64,000 nucleotides of DNA from Bacteroidota bacterium (GTDB lineage Bacteria > Bacteroidota > Bacteroidia > Flavobacteriales > Flavobacteriaceae): contig JAEXIT010000011.1 in the NCBI GenBank assembly GCA_023446155.1, positions 42,451 to 106,450 on the forward strand, written 5' to 3'. A program made the translations under genes and the position numbers. This document shows, piece by piece, positions 44,123-52,051 of the stretch. How positions within the stretch are numbered: position 1 is the first letter of the stretch; each line of letters opens with the position of its first letter. Below the pieces are notes generated by a model. The model was given only the letters and a program-made list of their open reading frames with translations, was not told where the DNA came from and searched no databases.

Positions 44123-46072
44123 ATGATACTTAAAAAGTTTTATTCCCCGTTTTTTTTATCGCTTTTTGCGATCTTATTAGTTGCCTGTTCTAAAGAATCT
44201 GACAAAAATAGTGGTGCTACTCCTGTGGTTCGTCAGATACAAAAACATATCGACAATAGTGCTGCCGATTCCGATAGTACTGCCGTGTATCGAATTACAG
44301 AAATTAATAAAGCGATACAACTCGCAGGTGCTGCCAAAATTGATTCGTTACTGATAAAAGCCATCGCGGGAAAATCGGAAACCTTGTTTTGGTATGATAT
44401 GGATAAGTCCGAATCGTATACAAAAGATTTTCTGCGGTTTTCAGAACAGAAAAAAGATACTTTTTATATCGCAATAGCCAAACGTGATTTGGGAAGGTAT
44501 TATGCTTTTAAGGGAAAAGATACGCTGGCTTTTGGTTTACTTAAAGATGCCAAAAAGTTATTGGACAACCGCGGAGAGGAAGAGCAGGAAATGTATATTC
44601 TCTTAATGATGTCGGATATCGTCGAACGATCGAACGATTATGGGATGGTGGCCGATCTGAATGTGGATGTGCTGAAATTGAATAAAAAAAGCAATAACCG
44701 AAACTATTATGTTTCCGCCAGAAATAACTTGGGAATTTCCGATAAGTCCATGTATAATTATAAAAAGGCGATCGAAAATTTTGAAAAAGCAGTCGATAGT
44801 ACCGATGATCCGGAACATCGATGGATCATTAAAAATAATATCGGACTGAGTTATACCTATCTGTCGGAATACGACAAAGCACGCCCGATTTTCGAATCGG
44901 TTATTCAAAATACAACCGTCGATGAGACTAAGGCCAGAGCCTACGATAATCTGGGGTTTGCCTATTTTAGAGCCGGAGACCCGAAAAGTCTGGATTATTA
45001 TAAAAAAGGGTATGAAATCCGATCCAACAATCCGATGTTGGCGAGCGATCGCATTGTGAGTGAGTTGCATCTTTCCGATTATTATAAAAAAAGTAATCCG
45101 GAACTGGCAAGACAATATGCGACTACAGCCTACGATCGGGCGACAAAAATGCGACGGATCGACGATCAATTGGAGGCGCTCAAGCGGTTAACGGTTTTAA
45201 GTTCCGGTGCGGCGGTAAAATCCTATTCCTTGCAATTTCAGGAATTAAACGATAGTATTAGCCGGATACGTCAATCAAAAGTGAACACTTTTGTGCAGAC
45301 GAAATATGAATATAAAGAGACTCAGGAAGAAAATTTACGCCGTAAAGCCAGCGAAGCTCAAAAAACGGCTCAATTGGCAAAAGCCGAAACCCAAAAACTC
45401 GGATTGGGAATTCTAATACTGACAGGCGCTGGTGTTATCTTTTTTGTGATTAGAAGGATGCAACAAAAAAGTCGGGAAGAGAAGCTCCTGGAATCGTATA
45501 AAACGGAAACCCGTATTGCCAAAAAAGTACACGACGAATTGGCTAATGATGTGTTTAATGCGATGACTTTCGCCGAAATAAAAGATCTCTCCAATACCGA
45601 AAATAAAGAAATGCTACTCGAATCGTTGGATAAAATCTATACCGGAAGCCGGAATATTTCCCGCGAAAACAGTACCATCGATACCGGAGTAGCGTACCCG
45701 GAGCAACTAAGAGAGGTGATCAAAGGGTACAAAAGCGAACGGGTGAATGTGATGTCCAGCGGTATGGATCAGATTAACTGGGACGAGGTCGATCCGACCA
45801 AAAAAATCATCGTATACCGCGTATTGCAGGAATTATTGATCAACATGAAGAAGCACAGTAAGAGTTCACTAGTGGTGATTCGTTTCCAGCGCAATGCGAA
45901 TACGATTCAGATCGATTATTCCGATAATGGGGTGGGAATCGATAAAAATAAACTCGCTGTAAAAAACGGATTGCGAAATGTGGAAACCCGTATCGAAAGC
46001 ATTTCCGGAACCTATACTTTTGATTCTGTTCCCAATAAGGGATTTAAAGTAAGTTTTTCATTTCCAAAGTAA
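44123..46072 (+). CDS. TPR-containing sensor histidine kinase (HisKA_3/NarX type)
   Basis: A 649-residue kinase. The N-terminus has a lipobox (FAILLVACSKE, Cys near 22), so the periplasmic part may be lipid-anchored. Residues about 90-380 are TPR repeats (AFGLLKDAKKLL, KKAIENFEKAVDS, DKARPIFESVIQ). A span at about 426-444 (LGILILTGAGVIFFVI) leads to a cytoplasmic kinase with H470 in KKVHDELAND and an ATPase domain with QELLINMKKHS, YSDNGVGID and GLRNVETRI. Its partner regulator follows 12 bases later. Confidence 0.93.
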   Translation: MILKKFYSPFFLSLFAILLVACSKESDKNSGATPVVRQIQKHIDNSAADSDSTAVYRITEINKAIQLAGAAKIDSLLIKAIAGKSETLFWYDMDKSESYTKDFLRFSEQKKDTFYIAIAKRDLGRYYAFKGKDTLAFGLLKDAKKLLDNRGEEEQEMYILLMMSDIVERSNDYGMVADLNVDVLKLNKKSNNRNYYVSARNNLGISDKSMYNYKKAIENFEKAVDSTDDPEHRWIIKNNIGLSYTYLSEYDKARPIFESVIQNTTVDETKARAYDNLGFAYFRAGDPKSLDYYKKGYEIRSNNPMLASDRIVSELHLSDYYKKSNPELARQYATTAYDRATKMRRIDDQLEALKRLTVLSSGAAVKSYSLQFQELNDSISRIRQSKVNTFVQTKYEYKETQEENLRRKASEAQKTAQLAKAETQKLGLGILILTGAGVIFFVIRRMQQKSREEKLLESYKTETRIAKKVHDELANDVFNAMTFAEIKDLSNTENKEMLLESLDKIYTGSRNISRENSTIDTGVAYPEQLREVIKGYKSERVNVMSSGMDQINWDEVDPTKKIIVYRVLQELLINMKKHSKSSLVVIRFQRNANTIQIDYSDNGVGIDKNKLAVKNGLRNVETRIESISGTYTFDSVPNKGFKVSFSFPK

Positions 46073-46084
46073 ATTGTACGAAGT

Positions 46085-46741
46085 ATGTTTAAAAAGATTT
46101 TAATTGCCGAAGATGTCGATTCTGTTAATTTAGGAGTAAAACAACTGCTGGAAGAGTTTGTAACGGAAGACCGTATTCATCACGTACAGTATTGTGATGA
46201 CGCTTTATTAAAAGTTAAAAGAGCCAAAATCGATGACGATCCGTTTGATTTGCTGATCAGTGACTTGTCGTTTGTCGAAAATAAATTTCGGGAAAACAAA
46301 CTCAATTCGGGCGAAGAACTGATCGAAGCCGTACGACGCGAGCAGCCCGATATTAAGGTTATCGTATATTCCATCGAAACAAAACCGTATGTAATCCGGA
46401 CATTGTTGGAAGAGATGGATTGCAATGCCTATATCAATAAAAGCCGGGAAAGCATACGGGAATTAAAACAGGCCATTCGGTCGATTTATGCCAGTGACGA
46501 AAAGTTTGTGTCTCCGGAGTTAAAATACGGAAAAGCCGATTCGGAACTGGACGAGATCGACGAACAGGATATTCAGATTATTCGTTTGCTGTCCAAAGGT
46601 TTTGACCAGGGCGAAATCGCCGACGATATGCATTATAGCCGTAGCAGTATCGAAAAAAGAATCAACCGTTTAAAGACATCGCTTAAAGCCAAAAATAACC
46701 CGCATTTGGTCTCGATTTCCAAAGATCTGGGATTGATTTGA
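46085..46741 (+). CDS. LuxR/NarL-type response regulator
   Basis: A 218-residue response regulator. Receiver domain about 1-125 with acidic pair EDVD and the phosphoacceptor Asp in LLISDLSFVE; switch residues IVYS and INKS (Lys). The C-terminal HTH is IRLLSKGFDQGEIADDMHYSRSSIEKRINRLKTSLKAKN. It is paired with the TPR kinase. The shared 16-bp motif lies on both sides of this two-gene unit and could be its target. Confidence 0.94.
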   Translation: MFKKILIAEDVDSVNLGVKQLLEEFVTEDRIHHVQYCDDALLKVKRAKIDDDPFDLLISDLSFVENKFRENKLNSGEELIEAVRREQPDIKVIVYSIETKPYVIRTLLEEMDCNAYINKSRESIRELKQAIRSIYASDEKFVSPELKYGKADSELDEIDEQDIQIIRLLSKGFDQGEIADDMHYSRSSIEKRINRLKTSLKAKNNPHLVSISKDLGLI

Positions 46742-46751
46742 TAAAACACCC

Positions 46752-46780
46752 CAACACCTCTTTTGAGGTGTTTTTTTTTG
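46752..46780 (+). terminator. Terminator after kinase/regulator unit
   Basis: ACACCTC (46754-46760) pairs with GAGGTGT, loop TTTT, then nine T. Confidence 0.88.
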
Positions 46781-46794
46781 CCGTTTGTTGGCAT

Positions 46795-46810
46795 TTACGT
46801 AAAACCGTAA
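46795..46810 (+). promoter_or_regulatory. Copy 3 of shared inverted motif TTACGT-N4-CCGTAA
   Basis: TTACGT AAAA CCGTAA, 22 bases upstream of the TAGTTTTG -7 box (46832-46839) of the next gene, a usual place for an activator site. Confidence 0.55.
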
Positions 46811-46831
46811 TGAAGTCCGTTGCAGGCATCC

Positions 46832-46839
46832 TAGTTTTG
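46832..46839 (+). promoter_or_regulatory. Probable -7 box of the HsdR-N gene
   Basis: TAGTTTTG fits TAnnTTTG, 45 bases before the ATG at 46884. Confidence 0.45.
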
Positions 46840-46883
46840 GAGTGTATAAAAACACAATATAAACATTCAAAAAAACAAATAGG

Positions 46884-47936
46884 ATGGAATTAGTTAGCCA
46901 ACTCAAATCATTAGCCGATAAAATCGATCGGATGAAAGATAAGATCGAAACGGAAGAATCTACAAAGCACGCCTTTGTACTCCCCTTTATTAACCTTTTG
47001 GGATACGATACTTTTAATCCGATGGAAGTAGTACCGGAATTTACCGCAGATATTGGCCTTAAAAAAGGAGAGAAAGTCGATTATGCCATTTTTCAGAATG
47101 AAGAGCCGATCCTGATCGTGGAATGTAAAAACTGGAAAGAAAACCTGACGGTTCATAATTCCCAGTTGTTTCGGTATTTCCACGTGTCGAAAACCAGATT
47201 TGCATTGCTGACCAATGGGATTCAGTATCAGTTTTATACCGATTTGGACGAAAAGAATAAAATGGATGAAAAACCATTTTTTGAGTTTGACATTACAAAA
47301 TTGAAAGATAACGTAATCCAGGAAATCAATAAGTTTCACAAATCGAATTTCGATGTTGAAAAGATAACCGATAATGCCAGCGCTTTAAAGTACACCAAAG
47401 AAATTAAAAAATTGATTGCCGAAGAATTGCAAACACCTTCGCATAAGTTTGTCCGCCAGTTTGCCGAACGGGTTTATTCCGGTCGTTTGACCGAACGTGT
47501 GATGGAAGAATTTCAGGAATTGGTCCATAAAGCCTTTGGTCAGTTGATCAATGATCAAATTAATGACCGATTAAATGCGGCTTTAAACAAAGAAGCGCAA
47601 AAACAACAGGTCGAAACGATAGAAGCAGAGCCGGTGAGTAAGGTGATCACTACCGATGAGGAAATGGATGGTTTCCGAGTTGTAGTGGCTATTTTGAGAC
47701 GAAAAGTAACTGTTGACCGAATCGTTCCGAGAGACACAAAGTCCTATTTCGGAATATTGTTGGACGATAACAACCGCAAACCAATTTGCCGCTTGCACCT
47801 GAATGGCGGGAAAAAATATATCGGACTATTTGATGAAGCCAAAAACGAAACCCGCTATCCGATAGCATCCATTGACGCTATTTATCAGTTTGAAGAGGCG
47901 TTGTTGGATAGTCTTAGCTTTTATGAAAACGAATAG
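46884..47936 (+). CDS. Stand-alone HsdR N-terminal-domain (PD-(D/E)XK) protein
   Basis: A 350-residue cytoplasmic protein. Residues about 25-150 match the type I restriction HsdR N-terminal nuclease: EESTKHAFVLPFINLLGYD, then KKGEKVDYAIFQNEEPILIVECKNWKE, which supplies the D...ExK catalytic set, and FALLTNGIQYQFYTDL. No helicase motor follows and no hsdM or hsdS gene is nearby. Residues about 240-350 form a second unknown domain (VVVAILRRKVTVDRIVPRDTKSYFGILLDDNNRKPICRLHLNGGKKYIGLFDE). The role, defence or housekeeping, is open. Confidence 0.88.
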   Translation: MELVSQLKSLADKIDRMKDKIETEESTKHAFVLPFINLLGYDTFNPMEVVPEFTADIGLKKGEKVDYAIFQNEEPILIVECKNWKENLTVHNSQLFRYFHVSKTRFALLTNGIQYQFYTDLDEKNKMDEKPFFEFDITKLKDNVIQEINKFHKSNFDVEKITDNASALKYTKEIKKLIAEELQTPSHKFVRQFAERVYSGRLTERVMEEFQELVHKAFGQLINDQINDRLNAALNKEAQKQQVETIEAEPVSKVITTDEEMDGFRVVVAILRRKVTVDRIVPRDTKSYFGILLDDNNRKPICRLHLNGGKKYIGLFDEAKNETRYPIASIDAIYQFEEALLDSLSFYENE

Positions 47937-48003
47937 TTACACGACTGATACATATCCGAAATCCGGTTGGGTCTAAACCGGAATTATAACCAATTCTTAT
48001 TTT

Positions 48004-48528
48004 ATGAAAAACATGATCAAACAAATTTTTGTGCTAAGTCTTTTGTTATGGGGGATCCATGATGGTGCAGCACAGACAAAATCGGCAAAGCTCCTGGCTT
48101 CCTGTTGTGAAACAGCTGGACGAGCATGTAAGGGTTCCGATAATTGTACCATCTGCACTAATTGCAGCGGCTGCAAGTACTGCAAAAGTGGTGGAACCTG
48201 TGGGGTTTGCAGGGACAGAAGTTCAAAAAGTTCAGAAAGTACTGAAGTGCTTGCCGCCTACAAACAAAATGAAAAAAAGACCCCTTCCGGGACAAAGGTC
48301 AAAACGGCAAGGGGAACCAAAAATGGCGCATTTTATAAGGATCAACCGCTGTATATTACTGCCACATCTATTGCTTTATATGAAGGTCCGGGAACCCATT
48401 ACAAAATAGTCGAAACCGTTAAAAAAGGACGCCGGGTGATTTTTATCGAAGCCCGCGAGCCATGGCTTAAAGTGAAGTCGGAAAAAACAGGAACGGTTGG
48501 TTATGTACATCGTGATGTTTTACAATAG
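48004..48528 (+). CDS. Secreted Cys-rich protein with C-terminal SH3b domain
   Basis: A 174-residue exported protein. Signal peptide about 1-23 (LSLLLWGIHDGAAQ). Residues 34-69 hold ten cysteines (34, 35, 42, 48, 51, 54, 57, 60, 66, 69), mostly as CxxC, like a metal-binding knuckle or metallothionein-like cluster. After a Lys/Ser-rich linker, residues about 115-174 form a bacterial SH3 domain (LYITATSIALYEGPGTHYKIVETVKKGRRVIFIEAREPWLKVKSEKTGTVGYVHRDVL). It is the first gene of a tight co-directional cassette, 15 bases before the TerB-like gene. Confidence 0.85.
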   Translation: MKNMIKQIFVLSLLLWGIHDGAAQTKSAKLLASCCETAGRACKGSDNCTICTNCSGCKYCKSGGTCGVCRDRSSKSSESTEVLAAYKQNEKKTPSGTKVKTARGTKNGAFYKDQPLYITATSIALYEGPGTHYKIVETVKKGRRVIFIEAREPWLKVKSEKTGTVGYVHRDVLQ

Positions 48529-48543
48529 AAAACAAGGATAAAG

Positions 48544-48954
48544 ATGGATACCACTACTACAATATCACCCGCTTTAAAAAGTCATTTTCTCAGTTTATAC
48601 CAGATCGCAATGTCGGATGATCATTTTTCCGTATCGGAGCTGGAAATGCTTCACCAACTCGCCGAAGAGAAAGGGGTTACAAAAGAAGATCTGGGCGCGC
48701 TACTACTACATCCCGTAATGCACGGAGTCATCCTGCCGGAACGTCTGGACACCCGTATTGAGTACCTGTACGATCTGACCCGTATGATTTGGGCCAATGG
48801 CAGAATAAGCGGTAACGAAAGGGAAGCGTTAAAAAAATACTGCAGAAAGTTTGAATTCCTGGAGGAGAATATCGAAGATCTAACCGATTATTTTATCGAT
48901 TGCGTACAAAAAGGGGTTCGGAAAGAAGAAATTATAAACCAGTTAAATGCATAA
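48544..48954 (+). CDS. TerB-like protein
   Basis: A 136-residue all-helical cytoplasmic protein resembling the TerB fold (LKSHFLSLYQIAMSDDHFSVSELEMLHQLAEEKGVTKEDL ... RIEYLYDLTRMIWANGRISGNEREALKKYCRKFEFLEENIEDLTDYFIDC), with the acidic DDHFS and NGRIS repeats of that family. TerB-like domains appear in many membrane-stress and defence modules as well as in tellurite resistance. No other ter gene is nearby. Its stop directly abuts the next start. Confidence 0.78.
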   Translation: MDTTTTISPALKSHFLSLYQIAMSDDHFSVSELEMLHQLAEEKGVTKEDLGALLLHPVMHGVILPERLDTRIEYLYDLTRMIWANGRISGNEREALKKYCRKFEFLEENIEDLTDYFIDCVQKGVRKEEIINQLNA

Positions 48955-50226
48955 ATGATGAAGTCATTACAACAATTATTTCGGTTAAAAAATGATGAAG
49001 TGTCGCAGCAGCTACCGGATGAGGCACAAACCGGATCCCGGGAACTGGTACGCCTAACGCATTATCAACGCGGATTCGGTGCTTCGGTAAAAGCAATGGG
49101 GAAGCCGATCGTATTTAAAGCTTGCTTGCAGAATCTTTTCAGGAGCTTTGAAGAGCAATGCCGCAAACAAAAACTCGAGCAGGAGTCCTTAAAACAGATT
49201 TACAGAGAAGAGCAGGAACGCAATCGTTCGGAACTTAAAAAGTGCGAAACTACCATCGAAATTGCCGAAGCAAAAGAAAAAGAGCTAAACGAAACCATAG
49301 AAAGAACCCGGAAAGATATGGTTGAGGTACGTCAGCAACCTGAAAAATATGGGATCGAAGGCGGAAAAGGAATCAAAGTGCAGTTTTATATGGGATTGGC
49401 TTTTTTGTTTCCGATTACGTTGTATCTGTTGGTATTCTACATTTCGGCCTGTTATTCGGCTTTTTTTAAAGAATTTGAAGACACCAGTCTTACGGCTGCT
49501 ATTTTCGATGCCGATGCCTTAAAAAATGCTTTTCAGGCCAGTTGGCTGGAGGGAATTTTTATCATGACAATCCCGTTTGTATTTATGGGATTGGGCTACC
49601 TGATTCATATGTTGTTAAAAGAAAAAGGAAAGGTGAAATGGATAAAAGTCGGACTGTTGGGTTTGGTAACGTTTTTATTTGATGTCATATTGGCCTATCA
49701 GATCGAAAAGAAGATCTACGATTTTAATAAAACGACGTCGTCGGAACCTTATACGCTTAAGATTGCTTTGTTTGAAGCCGAATTCTGGCTGATCATCTTC
49801 GCGGGTTTTATGGTATATATCATTTGGGGACTGGTTTTGGATAGTATGATGAAAGAGTATGAAAGCCTCGATAAAGTCAAAACCTTTATTAAGGTAAAAA
49901 AAGAAGAGCTGGTGAATCTGGAAGCTGCAAAAAATGCGAATACCGAAAAATTAAATGAAAGCAAGCAGCAAGTTACGGCCATAAACGGAATCATTGCCGA
50001 ATTGCAAACCAAAATCGATGGATTTATTATCCCGATTAAGGAATATTTTTACCATCACCACAAATATAAAGAAGGATGGTTTCAGGCCGTATCGGCTGAG
50101 ATCGCTTTGCCACACCGGGAAAAAACTGTTTTACTGGAATTGTGCGAGATCATTTCCAAAGAACATCTAAACGATATCGGATTGGGGGAGCCCGAACTGC
50201 AACCACAGCTAGAGATTGAAACATAA
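48955..50226 (+). CDS. Four-span coiled-coil membrane protein
   Basis: A 423-residue protein of unknown family. A long charged coiled coil (about 60-125: EEQCRKQKLEQESLKQIYREEQERNRSELKKCETTIEIAEAKEKELNETIERTRKDM) precedes four spans (about 141-165, 198-222, 229-250, 276-300), and a second coiled coil (about 300-350: KEYESLDKVKTFIKVKKEELVNLEAAKNANTEKLNESKQQV) and a His-rich YFYHHHKYKEG follow. It has no enzymatic motif. It is fused in expression to the TerB-like gene (no gap) and to a VWA-like lipoprotein (12 bases). Confidence 0.75.
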   Translation: MMKSLQQLFRLKNDEVSQQLPDEAQTGSRELVRLTHYQRGFGASVKAMGKPIVFKACLQNLFRSFEEQCRKQKLEQESLKQIYREEQERNRSELKKCETTIEIAEAKEKELNETIERTRKDMVEVRQQPEKYGIEGGKGIKVQFYMGLAFLFPITLYLLVFYISACYSAFFKEFEDTSLTAAIFDADALKNAFQASWLEGIFIMTIPFVFMGLGYLIHMLLKEKGKVKWIKVGLLGLVTFLFDVILAYQIEKKIYDFNKTTSSEPYTLKIALFEAEFWLIIFAGFMVYIIWGLVLDSMMKEYESLDKVKTFIKVKKEELVNLEAAKNANTEKLNESKQQVTAINGIIAELQTKIDGFIIPIKEYFYHHHKYKEGWFQAVSAEIALPHREKTVLLELCEIISKEHLNDIGLGEPELQPQLEIET

Positions 50227-50238
50227 ACCTACTAAATC

Positions 50239-51159
50239 ATGAAACAAAAAATAATACTTTCGATAGTCCTGATGCTATCCTTGTTTTCGATGTCCTGTAT
50301 TGAGAATACCTCCGATACTACCGAAAAAGAACAACCGGTTGCGAGTGAAACACCGGAAAGAACCAAGCCGGCAGAAAATTATAATATCAGTATCTTTTTG
50401 GACCTGTCCGACCGGATCGATCCGACCAAGCATGCCAATAAGACAATGGAATATTACCAAAGGGATATCCGCTATATTAAGGCGATTTCCGAGGCTTTTG
50501 CAGATCATGCCAGTCAGCGAAAAATAAACCAGGTTAACGATAAACTACAGTTGTTTTTTGATCCGGAACCTAAAAATACCAAAATCAATGCGATTTCCGA
50601 AAAACTTAAAATCAAACTGGATCGAAACACGATCTCGAAAGAAAAATTAAAGGAGGTCCGAAAAGTCTATGCGGATTATCCCATCCAGATTTACGAATTG
50701 GCGATAAAAGATAAAACCTATGTAGGGTCGGATATTTGGGGATTCTTTAAAAACAAAGTGGCCGATTATTGTATTGAGGCCAATAGCCGTAATATTTTGA
50801 TCATTTTAACCGACGGTTATATTTTTAATAAAGGATCCGAGTTGAAAAACGGAAACCGAACGAATTACCTGCTTTCAAAGACCATTCGGAATAATAAACT
50901 GAATGATGCAAAGTGGAAAGAAAAAATGGAGGCCGGTAATTTCGGATTTATTAAAGCGGCAAACAATTTATCGGATCTGGAAGTCTTGGTTTTAGGGATC
51001 AATCCGGATACGAAGAATACGAATGAAGAAGCGGTTATTATCGAATACTGGGAGAAATGGCTGAAGGAAATGAAGGTGAAAAATCCAAAAGTCAGAGGGG
51101 CGGAATTACCGTCGAATATGGAAAAAATAATAAAAGACTATATCAGTCCGAAAAAATAA
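50239..51159 (+). CDS. VWA-like lipoprotein
   Basis: A 306-residue exported lipoprotein (LMLSLFSMSCIEN, Cys near 20). After a Thr/Glu/Pro linker, the core looks like a von Willebrand A fold: first strand and metal site ISIFLDLSDRID (about 49-60) and a later ILIILTDGYIFN with the Thr-Asp-Gly of a MIDAS-type motif. The first Asp-x-Ser-x-(Arg) is near but not exactly DxSxS. It probably binds a partner outside the inner membrane, perhaps the coiled-coil membrane protein encoded just before it. Confidence 0.75.
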   Translation: MKQKIILSIVLMLSLFSMSCIENTSDTTEKEQPVASETPERTKPAENYNISIFLDLSDRIDPTKHANKTMEYYQRDIRYIKAISEAFADHASQRKINQVNDKLQLFFDPEPKNTKINAISEKLKIKLDRNTISKEKLKEVRKVYADYPIQIYELAIKDKTYVGSDIWGFFKNKVADYCIEANSRNILIILTDGYIFNKGSELKNGNRTNYLLSKTIRNNKLNDAKWKEKMEAGNFGFIKAANNLSDLEVLVLGINPDTKNTNEEAVIIEYWEKWLKEMKVKNPKVRGAELPSNMEKIIKDYISPKK

Positions 51160-51200
51160 CCGCACATCGGTGTAGTATCGGTTTTTTAATTGAAAATTAG

Positions 51201-52001
51201 ATGAGGTATAAAGTTTTCTTTTTTATGCTGCTATACACCTGTCTTGCTACAGGGCAGGTAAAATTTTGCAGTTGGAATGTATCCGATTTCGGAAAACGAA
51301 AACAGTCGGCAACCATTGCCTTTATAGCGAATACACTCCGGGATTATGATGTGGTGGCACTTCAGGAAGTTGTGGCTGGTTATGGAGGTGCACAGGCTGT
51401 TGCCCGGTTGGCGGCAGCACTCAATCGCAGTGGGGAGAAATGGGATTATGCGGTGAGTGCGCCAACGACCGGTTCGTCCTATAAAACCGAACGCTATGCC
51501 TTTCTCTGGAAAACAGCCCGCATTCGGAAGATAAAAGTCGAATTGGACGCGGTTTTTCAACTCGAAATCGATCGGGAGCCCTATTACGGTACGTTTGCCT
51601 ATAAAGGAAAGTTGTTTACGGTGGTCAATTTTCACGCAATTACTAAAAGTAGGCAACCCGAAACCGAAATCAAACATTTTAAAGAAATTCCACGGCATTA
51701 CCCGGAGCATAATTTGGTATTTGCCGGTGACTTTAATTGTCCGGAATCCCATACTGTTTTTAACCCGCTAAAAAGAATAGGGTTTCAACCAGTGTTTCGA
51801 AATCAGAAAACCTCACTGAGACAACGTTGTATCGCGCAGGATTGCCTGGCATCAGAATTTGATAATATTTTTTATGATACCAAAAAGATCCGGATGCTCA
51901 CTAAAAAAGCACATCTTTTTTATACGGAATTTGAAAGTCTGGCACTGGCGCGAAAAGTTTCCGATCATATTCCAATTGGATGTACCTTTTTGATATTGTG
52001 A
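51201..52001 (+). CDS. Secreted endonuclease/exonuclease/phosphatase (DNase I-fold) protein
   Basis: A 266-residue exported protein with a signal peptide (about 1-18, FFMLLYTCLATGQV). All EEP motifs are present: FCSWNVSDFG, ALQEVVA, RYAFLWK, VNFHAI, FAGDFNCPE and SDHIPIG, with the acid, Asn and His residues of DNase I-like hydrolases in place. It should act outside the cytoplasm on nucleic acid or a phosphate ester. It sits 41 bases after the VWA-like gene in the same direction. Confidence 0.9.
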   Translation: MRYKVFFFMLLYTCLATGQVKFCSWNVSDFGKRKQSATIAFIANTLRDYDVVALQEVVAGYGGAQAVARLAAALNRSGEKWDYAVSAPTTGSSYKTERYAFLWKTARIRKIKVELDAVFQLEIDREPYYGTFAYKGKLFTVVNFHAITKSRQPETEIKHFKEIPRHYPEHNLVFAGDFNCPESHTVFNPLKRIGFQPVFRNQKTSLRQRCIAQDCLASEFDNIFYDTKKIRMLTKKAHLFYTEFESLALARKVSDHIPIGCTFLIL

Positions 52002-52051
52002 GTTTAGGGATGTTATCCGATAACAGATACTACCAAGTAAAAACAAAACCC

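Noticed and set aside
46884..47936. Complete type I restriction system
   Set aside because: Helicase motifs, hsdM and hsdS are all absent from the window.
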